Shown here one piece after another: positions 45,049 to 54,447 of a stretch of DNA of 64,000 bases. The stretch lies in the NCBI GenBank assembly GCA_963728475.1, contig CAVSKL010000004.1, forward strand, positions 124,001-188,000, given 5' to 3'. Within the stretch, counting starts at the first letter, position 1; each line of letters opens with the position of its first letter. Source of the stretch: CAVSKL01 sp963728475 [NCBI: Candidatus Eiseniibacteriota bacterium] (GTDB lineage Bacteria > Eisenbacteria > RBG-16-71-46 > JABDJR01). A program made the position numbers and the translations under genes. Under the pieces are notes generated by a model that saw nothing but the letters and a program-made list of their open reading frames with translations, did not search any database and had not been told where the DNA came from.

Positions 45049-46665
45049 GTGAACATGCGCATCTCATCGAGGCCCCGCCGCCGGCTGGCCGCTGTTCTGA
45101 CCGCGGCGGTCCTGGCCGCGGCGGCGGCGACGGCGGCGGTGGTCATTCCCGGCTGCGGCGCCCGGAAGGCGCCGGTGGTGGTGATCGGGCTGGACGGAGC
45201 CACCTGGGACCTCCTGGTGCCGTGGATGGAGCAGGGGGAGCTTCCCAACCTGAAGAAGTTCGCGGACGAGGCCGCAGTGGGCAAGCTCTGGACGGTCTAT
45301 CCCATCCTCAGCCCGGTCTGCTGGACCTCGGCGGTGACCGGGGTCAACCCGGGCAAGCACGGCATCTTCGACTTCCAGAAGGAGGACCCCGACGGGGGAG
45401 CCCCCCTGGTGGAGACCGCCACCCACCGGCGCGCGCAGCCGATCTGGATGCTGCTCTCCGACAAGCACTACCGGGTGGGGGTGATGAACGTGCCCATGAC
45501 CTATCCTCCCGATCCGGTCCGCGGGGACATGATCAGCGGTTTCCCCTTTCCCAACGAGAAGGTCAACTTCACCTACCCGCCCGAGCTCCAGTCCAAGCTC
45601 GACGACTACCCCCTGGACTACCTGGGCCTGAACCTGTTCACCCGCAACGCGGACCAGATGTACAGCGACTTCCTCAAGGGGCAGGAAGCGCGGCGCAAGG
45701 TGGCGGTGGACTGGATCAAGTCGGGCCGGTACGACTTCATGTGGCTGGTGTTCACCGGGCCGGACAAGGTGCAGCACTTCTTCTGGAAGTACATGGACAA
45801 GAACCACCCGGAGTACGATCCGGAGAAGGCCAAGGTGTACGGGGACGCCATCCTGAACCTGTGGAAGAAACAGGACGCGATCCTGGGCGAGATGCTCGCC
45901 GCGCTCCCCAAGAACACCACCGTGCTCATGATGTCGGATCACGGGTTCGACGCGATCTACCGCCAGGTGAACCTCATGAACTTCCTGGCCAAGACGGGCA
46001 TCCCGGACTGGCTCTCCCATCACGCCACCCCCCCCATGCTCGTCACCAACGGGCTCCTCCACTACCAGACCGAGGGGAAGGTCCCCGGAACCTCGGACCG
46101 GGAAGCCTTCATCGACACCCTCACCTCGGTGTTCCGCGCCATGCGCGATCCCAAGACCGGGGAGTGCCCGTTCGAGAGCATCTTCCGGCGCGAGGACATC
46201 TACCACGGGCGCATGCTGGAGAAGGCGCCGGACGTGGTGTTCTGGGAGACCGACAAGTACTACGTGACCCGCGGGGTGCCCGATTCCCTCAACGCGCCCG
46301 CCTTCCAGAACATCTGGACCACCTCGTTCTCCGCCAACCACCGCCCCGACGGGATCGTGCTCGTCAAGGGTCCCGACGTGCACAAGAACACCCAGGGTTC
46401 GTTGCGGGAGCGGCTGGCCGCGGGCGGGGATTTCAAGCACGCCAACATCATCGACGTCACCCCTACCCTGCTCGCGCTCATGAATCAGATCGTGCCCGAC
46501 CAGATGGACGGACGGGTGCTGGACGAGGTCCTGAACCCCGCCTTCCTCAAGGCCCATCCGCCCCAGGTGAAGCCGGTGGACGGGTTCCTGCTGGACCGGT
46601 TGCCGCCCGAGCACCTGACCGACCAGGAAAAGGAAGCCATGCGGGCCCTTCCCTACCTCCAGTAG
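45049..46665 (+). CDS. alkaline-phosphatase-superfamily (type I phosphodiesterase-like) lipoprotein, tandem paralogue
   Basis: 538 residues from GTG 45049 (ATG 45055 is also in frame). A lipoprotein-type signal (VVIPGC) precedes the domain. The metal and nucleophile motifs match the neighbour: VVVIGLDGATWDL, WTSAVTGVNPGKHGIFDFQ, LMMSDHGFDAI and TSFSANHRPDGIVLVKGP. The end MRALPYLQ parallels the KAVPYVQ of the upstream gene. Two tandem copies suggest different phospho-substrates in one envelope process, perhaps linked to the glycosyltransferase-like membrane proteins that follow. Confidence 0.88.
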   Translation: MNMRISSRPRRRLAAVLTAAVLAAAAATAAVVIPGCGARKAPVVVIGLDGATWDLLVPWMEQGELPNLKKFADEAAVGKLWTVYPILSPVCWTSAVTGVNPGKHGIFDFQKEDPDGGAPLVETATHRRAQPIWMLLSDKHYRVGVMNVPMTYPPDPVRGDMISGFPFPNEKVNFTYPPELQSKLDDYPLDYLGLNLFTRNADQMYSDFLKGQEARRKVAVDWIKSGRYDFMWLVFTGPDKVQHFFWKYMDKNHPEYDPEKAKVYGDAILNLWKKQDAILGEMLAALPKNTTVLMMSDHGFDAIYRQVNLMNFLAKTGIPDWLSHHATPPMLVTNGLLHYQTEGKVPGTSDREAFIDTLTSVFRAMRDPKTGECPFESIFRREDIYHGRMLEKAPDVVFWETDKYYVTRGVPDSLNAPAFQNIWTTSFSANHRPDGIVLVKGPDVHKNTQGSLRERLAAGGDFKHANIIDVTPTLLALMNQIVPDQMDGRVLDEVLNPAFLKAHPPQVKPVDGFLLDRLPPEHLTDQEKEAMRALPYLQ

Positions 46666-46693
46666 GGCGGTCCGGGGGAGGAGGAGAGTCGAG

Positions 46694-48646
46694 GTGCGTG
46701 CACGCTGGGCGGCGGTGTGGATTCCGGTGCTGCTCTCGATCGCGCTCTACGCGCCCACCCTGCGCTACGGGCTCACCTTCGACGATCTCCACCAGGAGAG
46801 TCCGCCGGACCGGGCCGGGGCCCGGAGCCTGGTCCCGGCGTGGACCACGCCCTACTGGGGGAACGCCGCCGAGGGAGGCCTCTACCGGCCGGTCCTGAGC
46901 ACCACTTTCCGGCTGGAAGAGGCCGCGCATTTCCCCCTGGCCGCCCGCCACGGCCTGAACGTCGCCCTGAACGCGGCGGTGGCCGGGCTCCTGGCCCTGC
47001 TTCTCCTCCGCCTGGGGCTGGGTTCCTTGGCCGCCGGGCTCGCGGGCTCGCTCTTCGCGCTCCATCCCGCCCACGTCGAGGCGGTGGCGGGGATCGTGGG
47101 CCGGGCGGAGCTCCTGGCCGCGCTCCTCATGCTCGCCGCCGTTCTCCTTCACGACCGTACCCCCGGCGGACGCGCCGCGCCGTTCGGGGGCTCCCGGCGG
47201 AGCGCGTTCCTGTGGGCGGCCCCCCTGGCCTTCTTGGCCGCGGGGACCAAGGAGAGCGCGTGGGCGCTTCCGGTTTTCGTGGCGGCGGTGGATCTGGCCC
47301 GGAAGCGGTCGCTGCGGCAGGGCGTGCCCGCGTGGGCGGGCTACGCGGTGGGGATCGGGACGCACCTCGTCCTGAGGCGCGCGGTCCTGGGCGGGTGGCT
47401 GAACGCGGCCGGGGCCTCGGTGCTCCCCTTCGACAATCCGCTGGTCTCGCTCCACGGCCCGGCTCGGGTGATCGGAGGTCTGAGGGTGGCGGGGCTGAAC
47501 CTGGCCCATCTCCTCTTCCCGGTGACCCTGGCCCCGGACTACTCCGGGAACCAGATCGCGGTGACCGGCCCGGCCTACGATCCCCGGCTCTGGGGCGGGG
47601 TGCTCCTCCTGGCCGGCTCGGCGGCGGTGGTTCTCTGGGGCCGGCGGCGGCTCCGCACCCCCGAGGGCCGGACTGCGTTCGTGGGCGGGGCGTGGCTCCT
47701 GGTCTCCTCGCTCATGGTCATGAACCTGGTGTTCACGGTGGGCACGGTCCTCGCCGACCGCCTCCTCTACTGGCCGAGCGCGGCGATGGCGGCGCTGGCC
47801 GGGGCCGGGGTGGCGCTGGTCCGCGCCCGCGCGCGGCGCCCGGCGGCGGTCTACGCCGCGGCCTCGGTGCTGGTGCTGGTGGGCGGAGCCTACGCGGTGC
47901 GCGCGGCGGCCTATCTTCCCGCCTGGCACGACGACCTGGCGCTCTTCCGCGAGGCGGTGAAGGCGTCTCCCCGGGCTCCCCGGGCCTGGTTCAACCTGGC
48001 CCGCAACGACCAGGACCTGGGAATGCGCGAGGAGGCGCTCGCCGCCTACCGGCGCGCGGTGGAACTCGACCCCGGCTACGAGGAGGCGTGGGCGCAGCTG
48101 GCCAGCGTGTACCTGCAGCAAGGGGAGTGGGAGAAGGCGAAGGCGCCGCTCGACCGCGCCCTCGCGCTCAACCCCGGCGACCTGATCGCCCGCACCAACC
48201 AGGCGGTGATCTGGCTCAACACCGGCGAGCCGGAACGGGCGGCGGAGCAGCTCCGCGAGGTCCTCCGGCGCGATCCCGCCCGCACCGAGGCCGCCTACGA
48301 CCTGGGCCTGGCCGAGGACGCCGCCGGAAGGTTCGGGGCGGCGGCGGAGGCGTGGAAGGCCTACCTGGCCCGGGTTCCCGACGATCCTCAGGCGCTCAAC
48401 AACCTGGCCTGGGACCTGGCCGCCGAACTCGGCCGGCCCGGGGAGGCGGAGGCCCCGGCGCGGCAGGCGGTGGCGCTGGCCCCGGGAATCGCCACCTATT
48501 GGGACACCCTCTCCGAGGCGCTCTTCCGGCAGGGGAAGGCGGACGAGGCGCTGGACGCGGCCCGGCGGGCGGCGTCGATCGATACCACCGCGTACTACCG
48601 GAACCGGCTGGACGCGGTGCGGGCGGCCTCGGACTCCACCCGCTGA
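46694..48646 (+). CDS. TMTC-like membrane protein with C-terminal TPRs
   Basis: 650 residues from GTG 46694. Multiple membrane segments (about 10 between residues 8 and 400) carry the TMTC/DUF1736 hallmarks: LTFDD near the start, ALHPAHVEAVAGIVGRAELL and FLAAGTKESAW. The C-terminal 200 residues are TPRs (WFNLARNDQDLGMREEALAAY and others). Eukaryotic TMTC proteins transfer mannose to proteins; bacterial members are likely GT-C glycosyltransferases of unknown donor and acceptor. It follows the phosphodiesterase pair after 28 bases and may share their mRNA. Confidence 0.82.
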   Translation: MRARWAAVWIPVLLSIALYAPTLRYGLTFDDLHQESPPDRAGARSLVPAWTTPYWGNAAEGGLYRPVLSTTFRLEEAAHFPLAARHGLNVALNAAVAGLLALLLLRLGLGSLAAGLAGSLFALHPAHVEAVAGIVGRAELLAALLMLAAVLLHDRTPGGRAAPFGGSRRSAFLWAAPLAFLAAGTKESAWALPVFVAAVDLARKRSLRQGVPAWAGYAVGIGTHLVLRRAVLGGWLNAAGASVLPFDNPLVSLHGPARVIGGLRVAGLNLAHLLFPVTLAPDYSGNQIAVTGPAYDPRLWGGVLLLAGSAAVVLWGRRRLRTPEGRTAFVGGAWLLVSSLMVMNLVFTVGTVLADRLLYWPSAAMAALAGAGVALVRARARRPAAVYAAASVLVLVGGAYAVRAAAYLPAWHDDLALFREAVKASPRAPRAWFNLARNDQDLGMREEALAAYRRAVELDPGYEEAWAQLASVYLQQGEWEKAKAPLDRALALNPGDLIARTNQAVIWLNTGEPERAAEQLREVLRRDPARTEAAYDLGLAEDAAGRFGAAAEAWKAYLARVPDDPQALNNLAWDLAAELGRPGEAEAPARQAVALAPGIATYWDTLSEALFRQGKADEALDAARRAASIDTTAYYRNRLDAVRAASDSTR

Positions 48647-48685
48647 CCCGGAGGGACGCCGGCCGCTGAGCCGGAGGGACGCCGG
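48640..48685 (+). repeat. 23-bp direct repeat, two copies, over the TMTC-like stop codon
   Basis: CCGCTGA(C/G)CCGGAGGGACGCCGG occurs at 48640-48662 and 48663-48685. The first copy contains the stop codon. It looks like a small duplication. Confidence 0.8.
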
Positions 48686-48741
48686 CGCGCTCGCTCTCCG
48701 AGGGGAGATCGCCGCCCGCTCCCCGGCGAAGGGGGCGCGGG

Positions 48742-50934
48742 CTACCGCGATCCCTTTCCCGTCTTCGACGAGTCGATCGCCGCTTCCACGCCGGCCAGGC
48801 TCCGGCGGATCCGCTCGTTGTTGGGCTGGATCTCCAGCGCCTCCTTCCAGGTGGCCCGGGCCTTTTCCAGCTCTCCGGACTGGGCGTAGGCGGCGGCGAG
48901 GTTGTTGAGATAGATCACGTTCTTGCCCATCCGGGTCCGGATGGGCTCGAGCGCTTTCACCGCTTCCTGCGGATGTCCGGTGGCGAGGCGGAGCGTCCCC
49001 TCGATGTAGGCGATCTCGGGATGTCCGGTGCCGAAGCGGGCCTTGGCCGCCTGGAGTTCGTTCTCGGCGCCGGCGGCGTCGCCCCGGCGGATGTAGTCGA
49101 GGATCCGCTCCTGGGCGGCGGCCAGGGAGTCGCCGGGGGCCCCGCCCGGGGCCAGCCCCCGTTCCTGGAGTCCGGCCAGGTTCGCCTTGGCGGTGGCGTA
49201 GCCGGGATCGATGGCCAGCGCCTTCTGGAGCGCGATGATGGCCTGGTCGTAGTAGCCGATCTGCACATCCACCGTGGCCAGATTGTTGTAGTACTCGGGA
49301 TTGGTGGGGTCGAGCTGGATCAGGTGGCCGTAGACCGCGGCCGCCTCCGGCCACCGCTCTTGGTGCTCGTAGGTCCGGGCCAGCGCGCTCAGCCCGGGCA
49401 CGAAGTCGGGGTTCTTGCGCTGCAGCGCCACCAGTTCCTTCGACGCCTCTTCCATGACGTTGTCGCGGGCGAGCATGGAGGCGATGGCGAGTTCGGGATA
49501 GGGATTGCCGGGGTTCATGCGCATGGCGTGCTCGTATTCGTGCATGGCCGCCGAGCCCCGCCCCTCGCGGTCGTAGAGCGCGCCGAGCTGGAAGTAGTCC
49601 TGGCCGGTGATGCCGTTACCCGGGATCCCCCCGAACGCGGGCCAGAGCCCGAACACCGCCACCGCGGCCGCCGCGCCCGCCGCCCCGGCCAGCCGGGTCC
49701 GGACGGATGCCTGCAGCATGGCCTCCACGAAGAGCCCCAGTCCCACCGCCAGCACCGCCAGGGTGAGGAGCCGCGTGTCGGCCTGGGCGTAGGTGATGAT
49801 CCCGGCCACGATCCCGGTGGACGCCGCCGCCCACAGGATGGCCCCGGTTCGACGCCGCCCCAGGATGAGGCCCACCAGCCCCAGGGGAAGAAGGATCCGC
49901 CCGATCCACACCGATACCGCCAGCCCGGGAGCCTCGGTGTTGTCCCTGAGGAAGGCGGGGCTCACGTCGCGGGCCAGGGGATCTCCGCTCAGAGTGGCCA
50001 GCAGCTTGACGCCGGTCCGGCGGATCTCCCCCAGGGGATGGGTGACCGCGGCCTTGAGCCCGCGTCCCCCCCAGTAGCTCCCGGCCGCGGCCGGGGTCAT
50101 CCGGGCGCCGGTCTCGTTCGACGCCTGCCGCACGAAGTCGCGAAGGCCCCACCAGGCCTCGGCATCCCCGTCGCCGCGCCGGGGATCCACCCCCGAGGCC
50201 CCGCTCCGGTGGCCCCGGTAGATTTCGATCCCGCTCCAGGAGGGGGCGGCGTCGTGGGTCTGGGCGATCCGGCCGATCCCCGCGGACGTCCCCAGCGTCA
50301 CCGCCAGGAACAGGAGCGGCGCCGCCGCCCGCAACGCGGCCGGAGCGGCGGTCTCGCGCGGGCGCAGGATCGCCGCCACCGTGAGCGCCGCGGCCAGGGT
50401 CCAGGCGATTTCCAGGCTGAACCGGAATGCCACCCCCACCAGGAGGCCCGCCACCGCCCACGAGACCAGGTTCCGCCGCCCGTCCAGCGCCACCACCGTG
50501 GCCAGCGCCAGCACCAGGGCGGGCACGGCGGGAGTGAACGTCCCCGCGGCCAGGGCCAACGGTCCGGCGGCGGCCGCCGCCAGCCCCGCGATCACCCCCG
50601 GCCACGGTCCCGCCCGCCGCCACGCCGCCGCCATCACCAGGATCCCGATCAGGGGGAGGAAGACGGCGGTCAGGACGCGGCGGGCCCTCCGCACCGCGCC
50701 CACGTCGTCCGAGGCCAGGGGGGCCAAGAGGCGCGGATAGACGGGGCTGGGGTAACCGGCGAGCGCGGCCGGAGCGGCCGCCCCCGAGGCCGCCTGGCGG
50801 GCGGCATCCCAGTAGCTCACCTCGTTGCCCACCGGGGTGCGCTGGACGGGGCCTCGGTCCAGGGTGAATACGACCGAGGCGGTGACCAGCGCCAGCGCGG
50901 CCACGAACACCACGAGGGGAAGGGCGTACTTCAT
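48742..50934 (-). CDS. multi-pass membrane protein (GT-C-like) with C-terminal TPRs
   Basis: 730 residues. The N-terminal ~430 residues hold about nine membrane segments, with an early periplasmic loop (RTPVGNEVSYWDAA), as in GT-C glycosyltransferases of the ArnT/PMT type. The exact acidic catalytic pair is not obvious. The C-terminal 290 residues are TPRs (DYFQLGALYDREGRGSAAMHEYEHAM, EYYNNLATVDVQIGYYDQA). It lies directly downstream of the MFS/spermidine-synthase fusion on the minus strand (15 bases apart), and all three neighbouring membrane proteins end in TPRs. Its role is likely in envelope or protein glycosylation, inferred from layout only. Confidence 0.65.
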   Translation of the reverse strand: MKYALPLVVFVAALALVTASVVFTLDRGPVQRTPVGNEVSYWDAARQAASGAAAPAALAGYPSPVYPRLLAPLASDDVGAVRRARRVLTAVFLPLIGILVMAAAWRRAGPWPGVIAGLAAAAAGPLALAAGTFTPAVPALVLALATVVALDGRRNLVSWAVAGLLVGVAFRFSLEIAWTLAAALTVAAILRPRETAAPAALRAAAPLLFLAVTLGTSAGIGRIAQTHDAAPSWSGIEIYRGHRSGASGVDPRRGDGDAEAWWGLRDFVRQASNETGARMTPAAAGSYWGGRGLKAAVTHPLGEIRRTGVKLLATLSGDPLARDVSPAFLRDNTEAPGLAVSVWIGRILLPLGLVGLILGRRRTGAILWAAASTGIVAGIITYAQADTRLLTLAVLAVGLGLFVEAMLQASVRTRLAGAAGAAAAVAVFGLWPAFGGIPGNGITGQDYFQLGALYDREGRGSAAMHEYEHAMRMNPGNPYPELAIASMLARDNVMEEASKELVALQRKNPDFVPGLSALARTYEHQERWPEAAAVYGHLIQLDPTNPEYYNNLATVDVQIGYYDQAIIALQKALAIDPGYATAKANLAGLQERGLAPGGAPGDSLAAAQERILDYIRRGDAAGAENELQAAKARFGTGHPEIAYIEGTLRLATGHPQEAVKALEPIRTRMGKNVIYLNNLAAAYAQSGELEKARATWKEALEIQPNNERIRRSLAGVEAAIDSSKTGKGSR

Positions 50935-50949
50935 GTCCCGGATCTCCGG

Positions 50950-53900
50950 TTAGAGCTTTTCCAGCTGCTCGCGGGCCTGGCGGGCGAGATCGGGATCGTT
51001 CTCCTGCCCGGCCACCCGGTTCAGGTCTTCCCGCGCCTCGGCCAGCCGCCCCCGGGCGGCCCGGGCCATGCCCAGATGGAGGAGCGCTTCCATCGACCCC
51101 GGGTCCTTGTCGTGGGCCCGGAGGAGGATCTTCTCCGCCTCTTCGTACCGCTGCCGCCGGAAGAGGACCAGGCCCAGGGTGTCGAGGTAGCTGCTGCTGG
51201 GATCCTGGGCGACCGCCCGCCGCGCCGCGTCCTCGGCGTCGTCCAGATGGTCGCCGGCCATCGCCTCGTAATAGGCGAGGTCGTTCAAGGTGGCGGCGTC
51301 GGCGCCGTCGAGCGGGATCGTCTTTCGCAGAAGGGCGGCGGCGGCGGCATAGTCGCCCTTCTGATACTCCCACTGGGCGAGATTCTGCATGGGAATGACG
51401 TAGTCGGGGATCACCTGGAGGGCCTTCCGCCAGTAGACCTCGGCGGAGTCGGGCCGGCCGGTGTTGAAGGCGATGGTGCCCAGGTTGCTCAGCGCGAGCG
51501 CGCGCTCCACGTCCGCCCCGTGCTCCAGGACGTCCCGGAAGACCGGCTCGGCGCCCGCGTAGTCACCCTGCTGGAGCATGGTCATGCCCTTCTCGTTGAT
51601 CCGCTTGCCCAGCTCCGCGCGGGCCAGCCGCTCCTCGGGAGCGATCCGGAGCGCCTCGCGCAGCGCGGCCTCGGGGGTGGGGGTCTCCGCGGGCAGGGGC
51701 GCGCCCAGACGCACCCGGAGCGCGAGCAGGTGGGCCGCCCGGAAGCGGTCCACCGCCGCGGTCAGGGTGGTGTCGGCCTGGCCCGGCGGCACGTCCACAA
51801 AGGGAGAGCGGAGATAGGGCGAGAGCTGGAGCACGTTCACCTGGTCGGTGTCGCTCAGCATGTGGCGCGGCACCGAGTACTCCAGATAGAGGTTGTCGTC
51901 GGTCACCCGCCGCCGGTGATCGCCCACGTAGGCCAGGATCCCGGCCCGGTCGGTCACGTAGTGGGCGAGGAGCTGGGAGAGCGGCATCATCTCGATGGAG
52001 TCCAGATCCTTCCCCGGCGCGCCCTTCAAGTACTGCCGGGCCTGGTCCAGGTCCAGGGTCAGGGGCTCCATGCCGGCCACCACCACCAGGTCGGTGGGCT
52101 CGCCCTCCCAGAGCTGGACGTAGGGGAAGGCGTCCACGAAGGTTCCCAGAATCGTCTTCAGGTCGTCCTGGTTGAACTGATAGGTCTGGATCCACTGGCA
52201 GGCCACCCCCCCCGGCTTCAACCGCTTCTTCACCAGTTCGAAGTACTCGCGGGTGAAGAGCGCGCCCACCCCCGCGATCCAGGGGTTGGAGGGCTCGCTC
52301 ACGATCACGTCGTACTTCTCGCCGGTGAGGAGCAGGTGGTTCCGGCCGTCGTTGATGATGAGCCGGTGCCGGGGATCCTCCAGGCAGCGGTGGTTGTACA
52401 GGTCGAAGTAATGGGCCGCGTCCACCATGCTGGGAATGAGCTCCACCGTCTCCACCTTGTCGAAGGGATAGGTGAGGAGCGACCCCACCGAAATCCCGCT
52501 GGCCAGGCCGATCATGAGCCCCGAGTGGACCGGGCCCCGGTGGTAGAGCACCGGGAGGTGGGAGATGATCTTCTGGGTGCCCATGTCGCCCACCGACGAG
52601 GCCTCGACCTTCCCGTTGGTGCTGAGGTAGCTCACGTAATCCGCGTGCCAGACCGAGATCGTGGCCTCGGTGGCCTCGTCGTAGAACTCGATGTGGCTCC
52701 CCTTCTCGTTGTCGAGGATGCTCGGGTACTTCGCCAGGTCCTTCACGTACACGTAGGCTCCCGAGGCCATGAGCCGCGGATCCCACCGCCGGAGCCCCAG
52801 CACCGTGACCGGAACCAGGAGCACCGCCAGCACCGCGGTGGTCCAGCGCAGCCTCGCCGGGACCGCGCGCGTCCGCAAGGCGACGAGGAGCGCCGCCGCC
52901 GCCGCCACGTTCACGAACGACGCCACCAGGATCGAGTTCTGCCGCCCCAGCCAGGGCACGAACACGAAGCCGGTGAGGAACGACCCGAGGATCGCTCCCA
53001 CCGTGTTGGAGGCGTAGAGCGAGCCCAGGCTTCGCCCCATCGCGCGCCGGTCGACGTAGGCCCGGGTGACCAGGGGGAAGGTGGCTCCCATGAGGACGGT
53101 GGGGAGGAACATGACCATGGCGGCGAGGAGGACCTTGTAGAACTCCAGGCTCGCCCACGACCCGCCCCAGATGTGATAGCCGTTCACGAAGAGCTGGGGC
53201 AGGTCTCCCAGCACCGGGATCGTGCCCAGGGCCAGCACCGGGATCCCGAGCTGGACCAGGGCCAGAGAATAGGCCGGCCGGCCGTGGCGGTCGGCGATCC
53301 GGGCGAAGATGAAGCTCCCCACCGCCAGTCCCAGGAGGAAGGTGGTGAGCATGCAGGTGAAGGCGTAGTTGGTGGTGCCCAGGATCATGGACAGGGTCTT
53401 GGTCCAGGCCACCTCGTAGGCGAGCGCGGCGAATCCGCTGGCCGCGTACACCGCGAGCACGGTGCGCCGGAGCCGGCCGGGGGAGGCGGACTCCACCGTG
53501 GGCCGGGGAGGTCCGGCTTCCTTCTCCGAGACCTCGGAGACCGGCGGGCGCCAGGGGAAGCGGCGCGAGGCGAGGAGCGCCGCCCCCGCCACCAGGGCAT
53601 TGAAGGCCACCGCCACATAGGTGGTTCCGGAAAGCCCCAGGGCCGGCAGGAGCAGGAAACCCCCCGCCGCGGTGCCCAGGACCGCGCCCAGGGTGTTGGC
53701 CCCGTAGAGGAGGCCGGCGCGCGTCCCCAGTCCCTTCCAGTTCCGGAGCAGCAGTTTCCCGAGGACGGGGAGCGTCCCCCCCATGAGGGTGGTCGGCACC
53801 AGAAGGAGGAGGAAGCTCAGGACGAAGCGGATCAGGCTCAGCAGGTAGAAACCCGGGTCCAGGGAACGGTAGATTCCGGCGTAGAGCCGGTCCAGGAGGG

Positions 53901-54222
53901 CCAGGAGCGCCGGGAGAAGGAGCGCCCACACCCCGATCCCGCCTTCCAGGATTCCGTAGATCGCCAGGGGATGGCCCCGGCGGTCGATGGAGCGGCCGAA
54001 TACCGTGCTTCCCAGGGCCAGGCCGGCCATGTAGGCCGCGAGCACGGTGGCGATGGCGAAGGCGGAGCCGCCGAAGACGGTGGTCAGCTCCCGGGTCCAG
54101 ACGACCTCGTAGATGAGGGCGCTGGCCCCGGAAACGAAGAAGAGGGCGAGGACGGCCAGTTCCAGGGGCCGGAGCCCGGCGCGGCCGCCGGCGGTCCCGG
54201 ACGTGGGGGATTTCTGGGTCAC
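50950..54222 (-). CDS. fused MFS-like membrane / spermidine-synthase-like / TPR protein
   Basis: 1090 residues from GTG 54222. Residues about 20-480 hold two similar membrane halves (SGASALIYEVVWTRELTTVF and SGFAALAYEVAWTKTLSMIL), as in the fused MFS/spermidine synthase family. A SAM- or aminopropyl-binding domain follows (about 540-760: GLMIGLASGISVGSLL, ELIPSMVDAA, SEPSNPWIAGVGALF), and TPRs fill the C-terminus. The natural reaction of such fusions is not established; some may make or move polyamines. The glycine loop is less perfect than in true spermidine synthases, so activity is uncertain. Together with the GT-C-like gene it forms a two-gene minus-strand unit. Confidence 0.85.
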   Translation of the reverse strand: MTQKSPTSGTAGGRAGLRPLELAVLALFFVSGASALIYEVVWTRELTTVFGGSAFAIATVLAAYMAGLALGSTVFGRSIDRRGHPLAIYGILEGGIGVWALLLPALLALLDRLYAGIYRSLDPGFYLLSLIRFVLSFLLLLVPTTLMGGTLPVLGKLLLRNWKGLGTRAGLLYGANTLGAVLGTAAGGFLLLPALGLSGTTYVAVAFNALVAGAALLASRRFPWRPPVSEVSEKEAGPPRPTVESASPGRLRRTVLAVYAASGFAALAYEVAWTKTLSMILGTTNYAFTCMLTTFLLGLAVGSFIFARIADRHGRPAYSLALVQLGIPVLALGTIPVLGDLPQLFVNGYHIWGGSWASLEFYKVLLAAMVMFLPTVLMGATFPLVTRAYVDRRAMGRSLGSLYASNTVGAILGSFLTGFVFVPWLGRQNSILVASFVNVAAAAALLVALRTRAVPARLRWTTAVLAVLLVPVTVLGLRRWDPRLMASGAYVYVKDLAKYPSILDNEKGSHIEFYDEATEATISVWHADYVSYLSTNGKVEASSVGDMGTQKIISHLPVLYHRGPVHSGLMIGLASGISVGSLLTYPFDKVETVELIPSMVDAAHYFDLYNHRCLEDPRHRLIINDGRNHLLLTGEKYDVIVSEPSNPWIAGVGALFTREYFELVKKRLKPGGVACQWIQTYQFNQDDLKTILGTFVDAFPYVQLWEGEPTDLVVVAGMEPLTLDLDQARQYLKGAPGKDLDSIEMMPLSQLLAHYVTDRAGILAYVGDHRRRVTDDNLYLEYSVPRHMLSDTDQVNVLQLSPYLRSPFVDVPPGQADTTLTAAVDRFRAAHLLALRVRLGAPLPAETPTPEAALREALRIAPEERLARAELGKRINEKGMTMLQQGDYAGAEPVFRDVLEHGADVERALALSNLGTIAFNTGRPDSAEVYWRKALQVIPDYVIPMQNLAQWEYQKGDYAAAAALLRKTIPLDGADAATLNDLAYYEAMAGDHLDDAEDAARRAVAQDPSSSYLDTLGLVLFRRQRYEEAEKILLRAHDKDPGSMEALLHLGMARAARGRLAEAREDLNRVAGQENDPDLARQAREQLEKL

Positions 54223-54274
54223 CGGTAGATCTTTCTGGTCAGAGTCCCGTCCCTCGAAACCGATAAGGCAAAAA

Positions 54275-54304
54275 AGGATACCAGTCCCAAAGGGGGGGAA
54301 TCAA
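54275..54304 (-). promoter_or_regulatory. candidate promoter for the MFS/spermidine-synthase fusion
   Basis: On the minus strand TTGATT (54304-54299), an 18-base spacer and TATCCT (54280-54275), in an AT-rich patch of the divergent region. Confidence 0.35.
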
Positions 54305-54447
54305 CCGTCCGCGGGCCCGGTAGCGCGATTGGGATCGGGCACCGGTCCCGGTTGAGCGCGCCCCCCCCGTACGGTAGACTCTTCGGGTGCTTTTCCCCGG
54401 GGGCGACGTACGGTCGGCCCCCTTGTCATGCCAGGAGGTTTTCCCCG

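Noticed and set aside
48973-54228. 1751-codon open frame on the plus strand opposite the two TPR membrane proteins
   Set aside because: Its composition (Arg, Gly, His, Pro, Gln) is typical of an antisense frame. The minus-strand frames have membrane helices, TPRs and family motifs.
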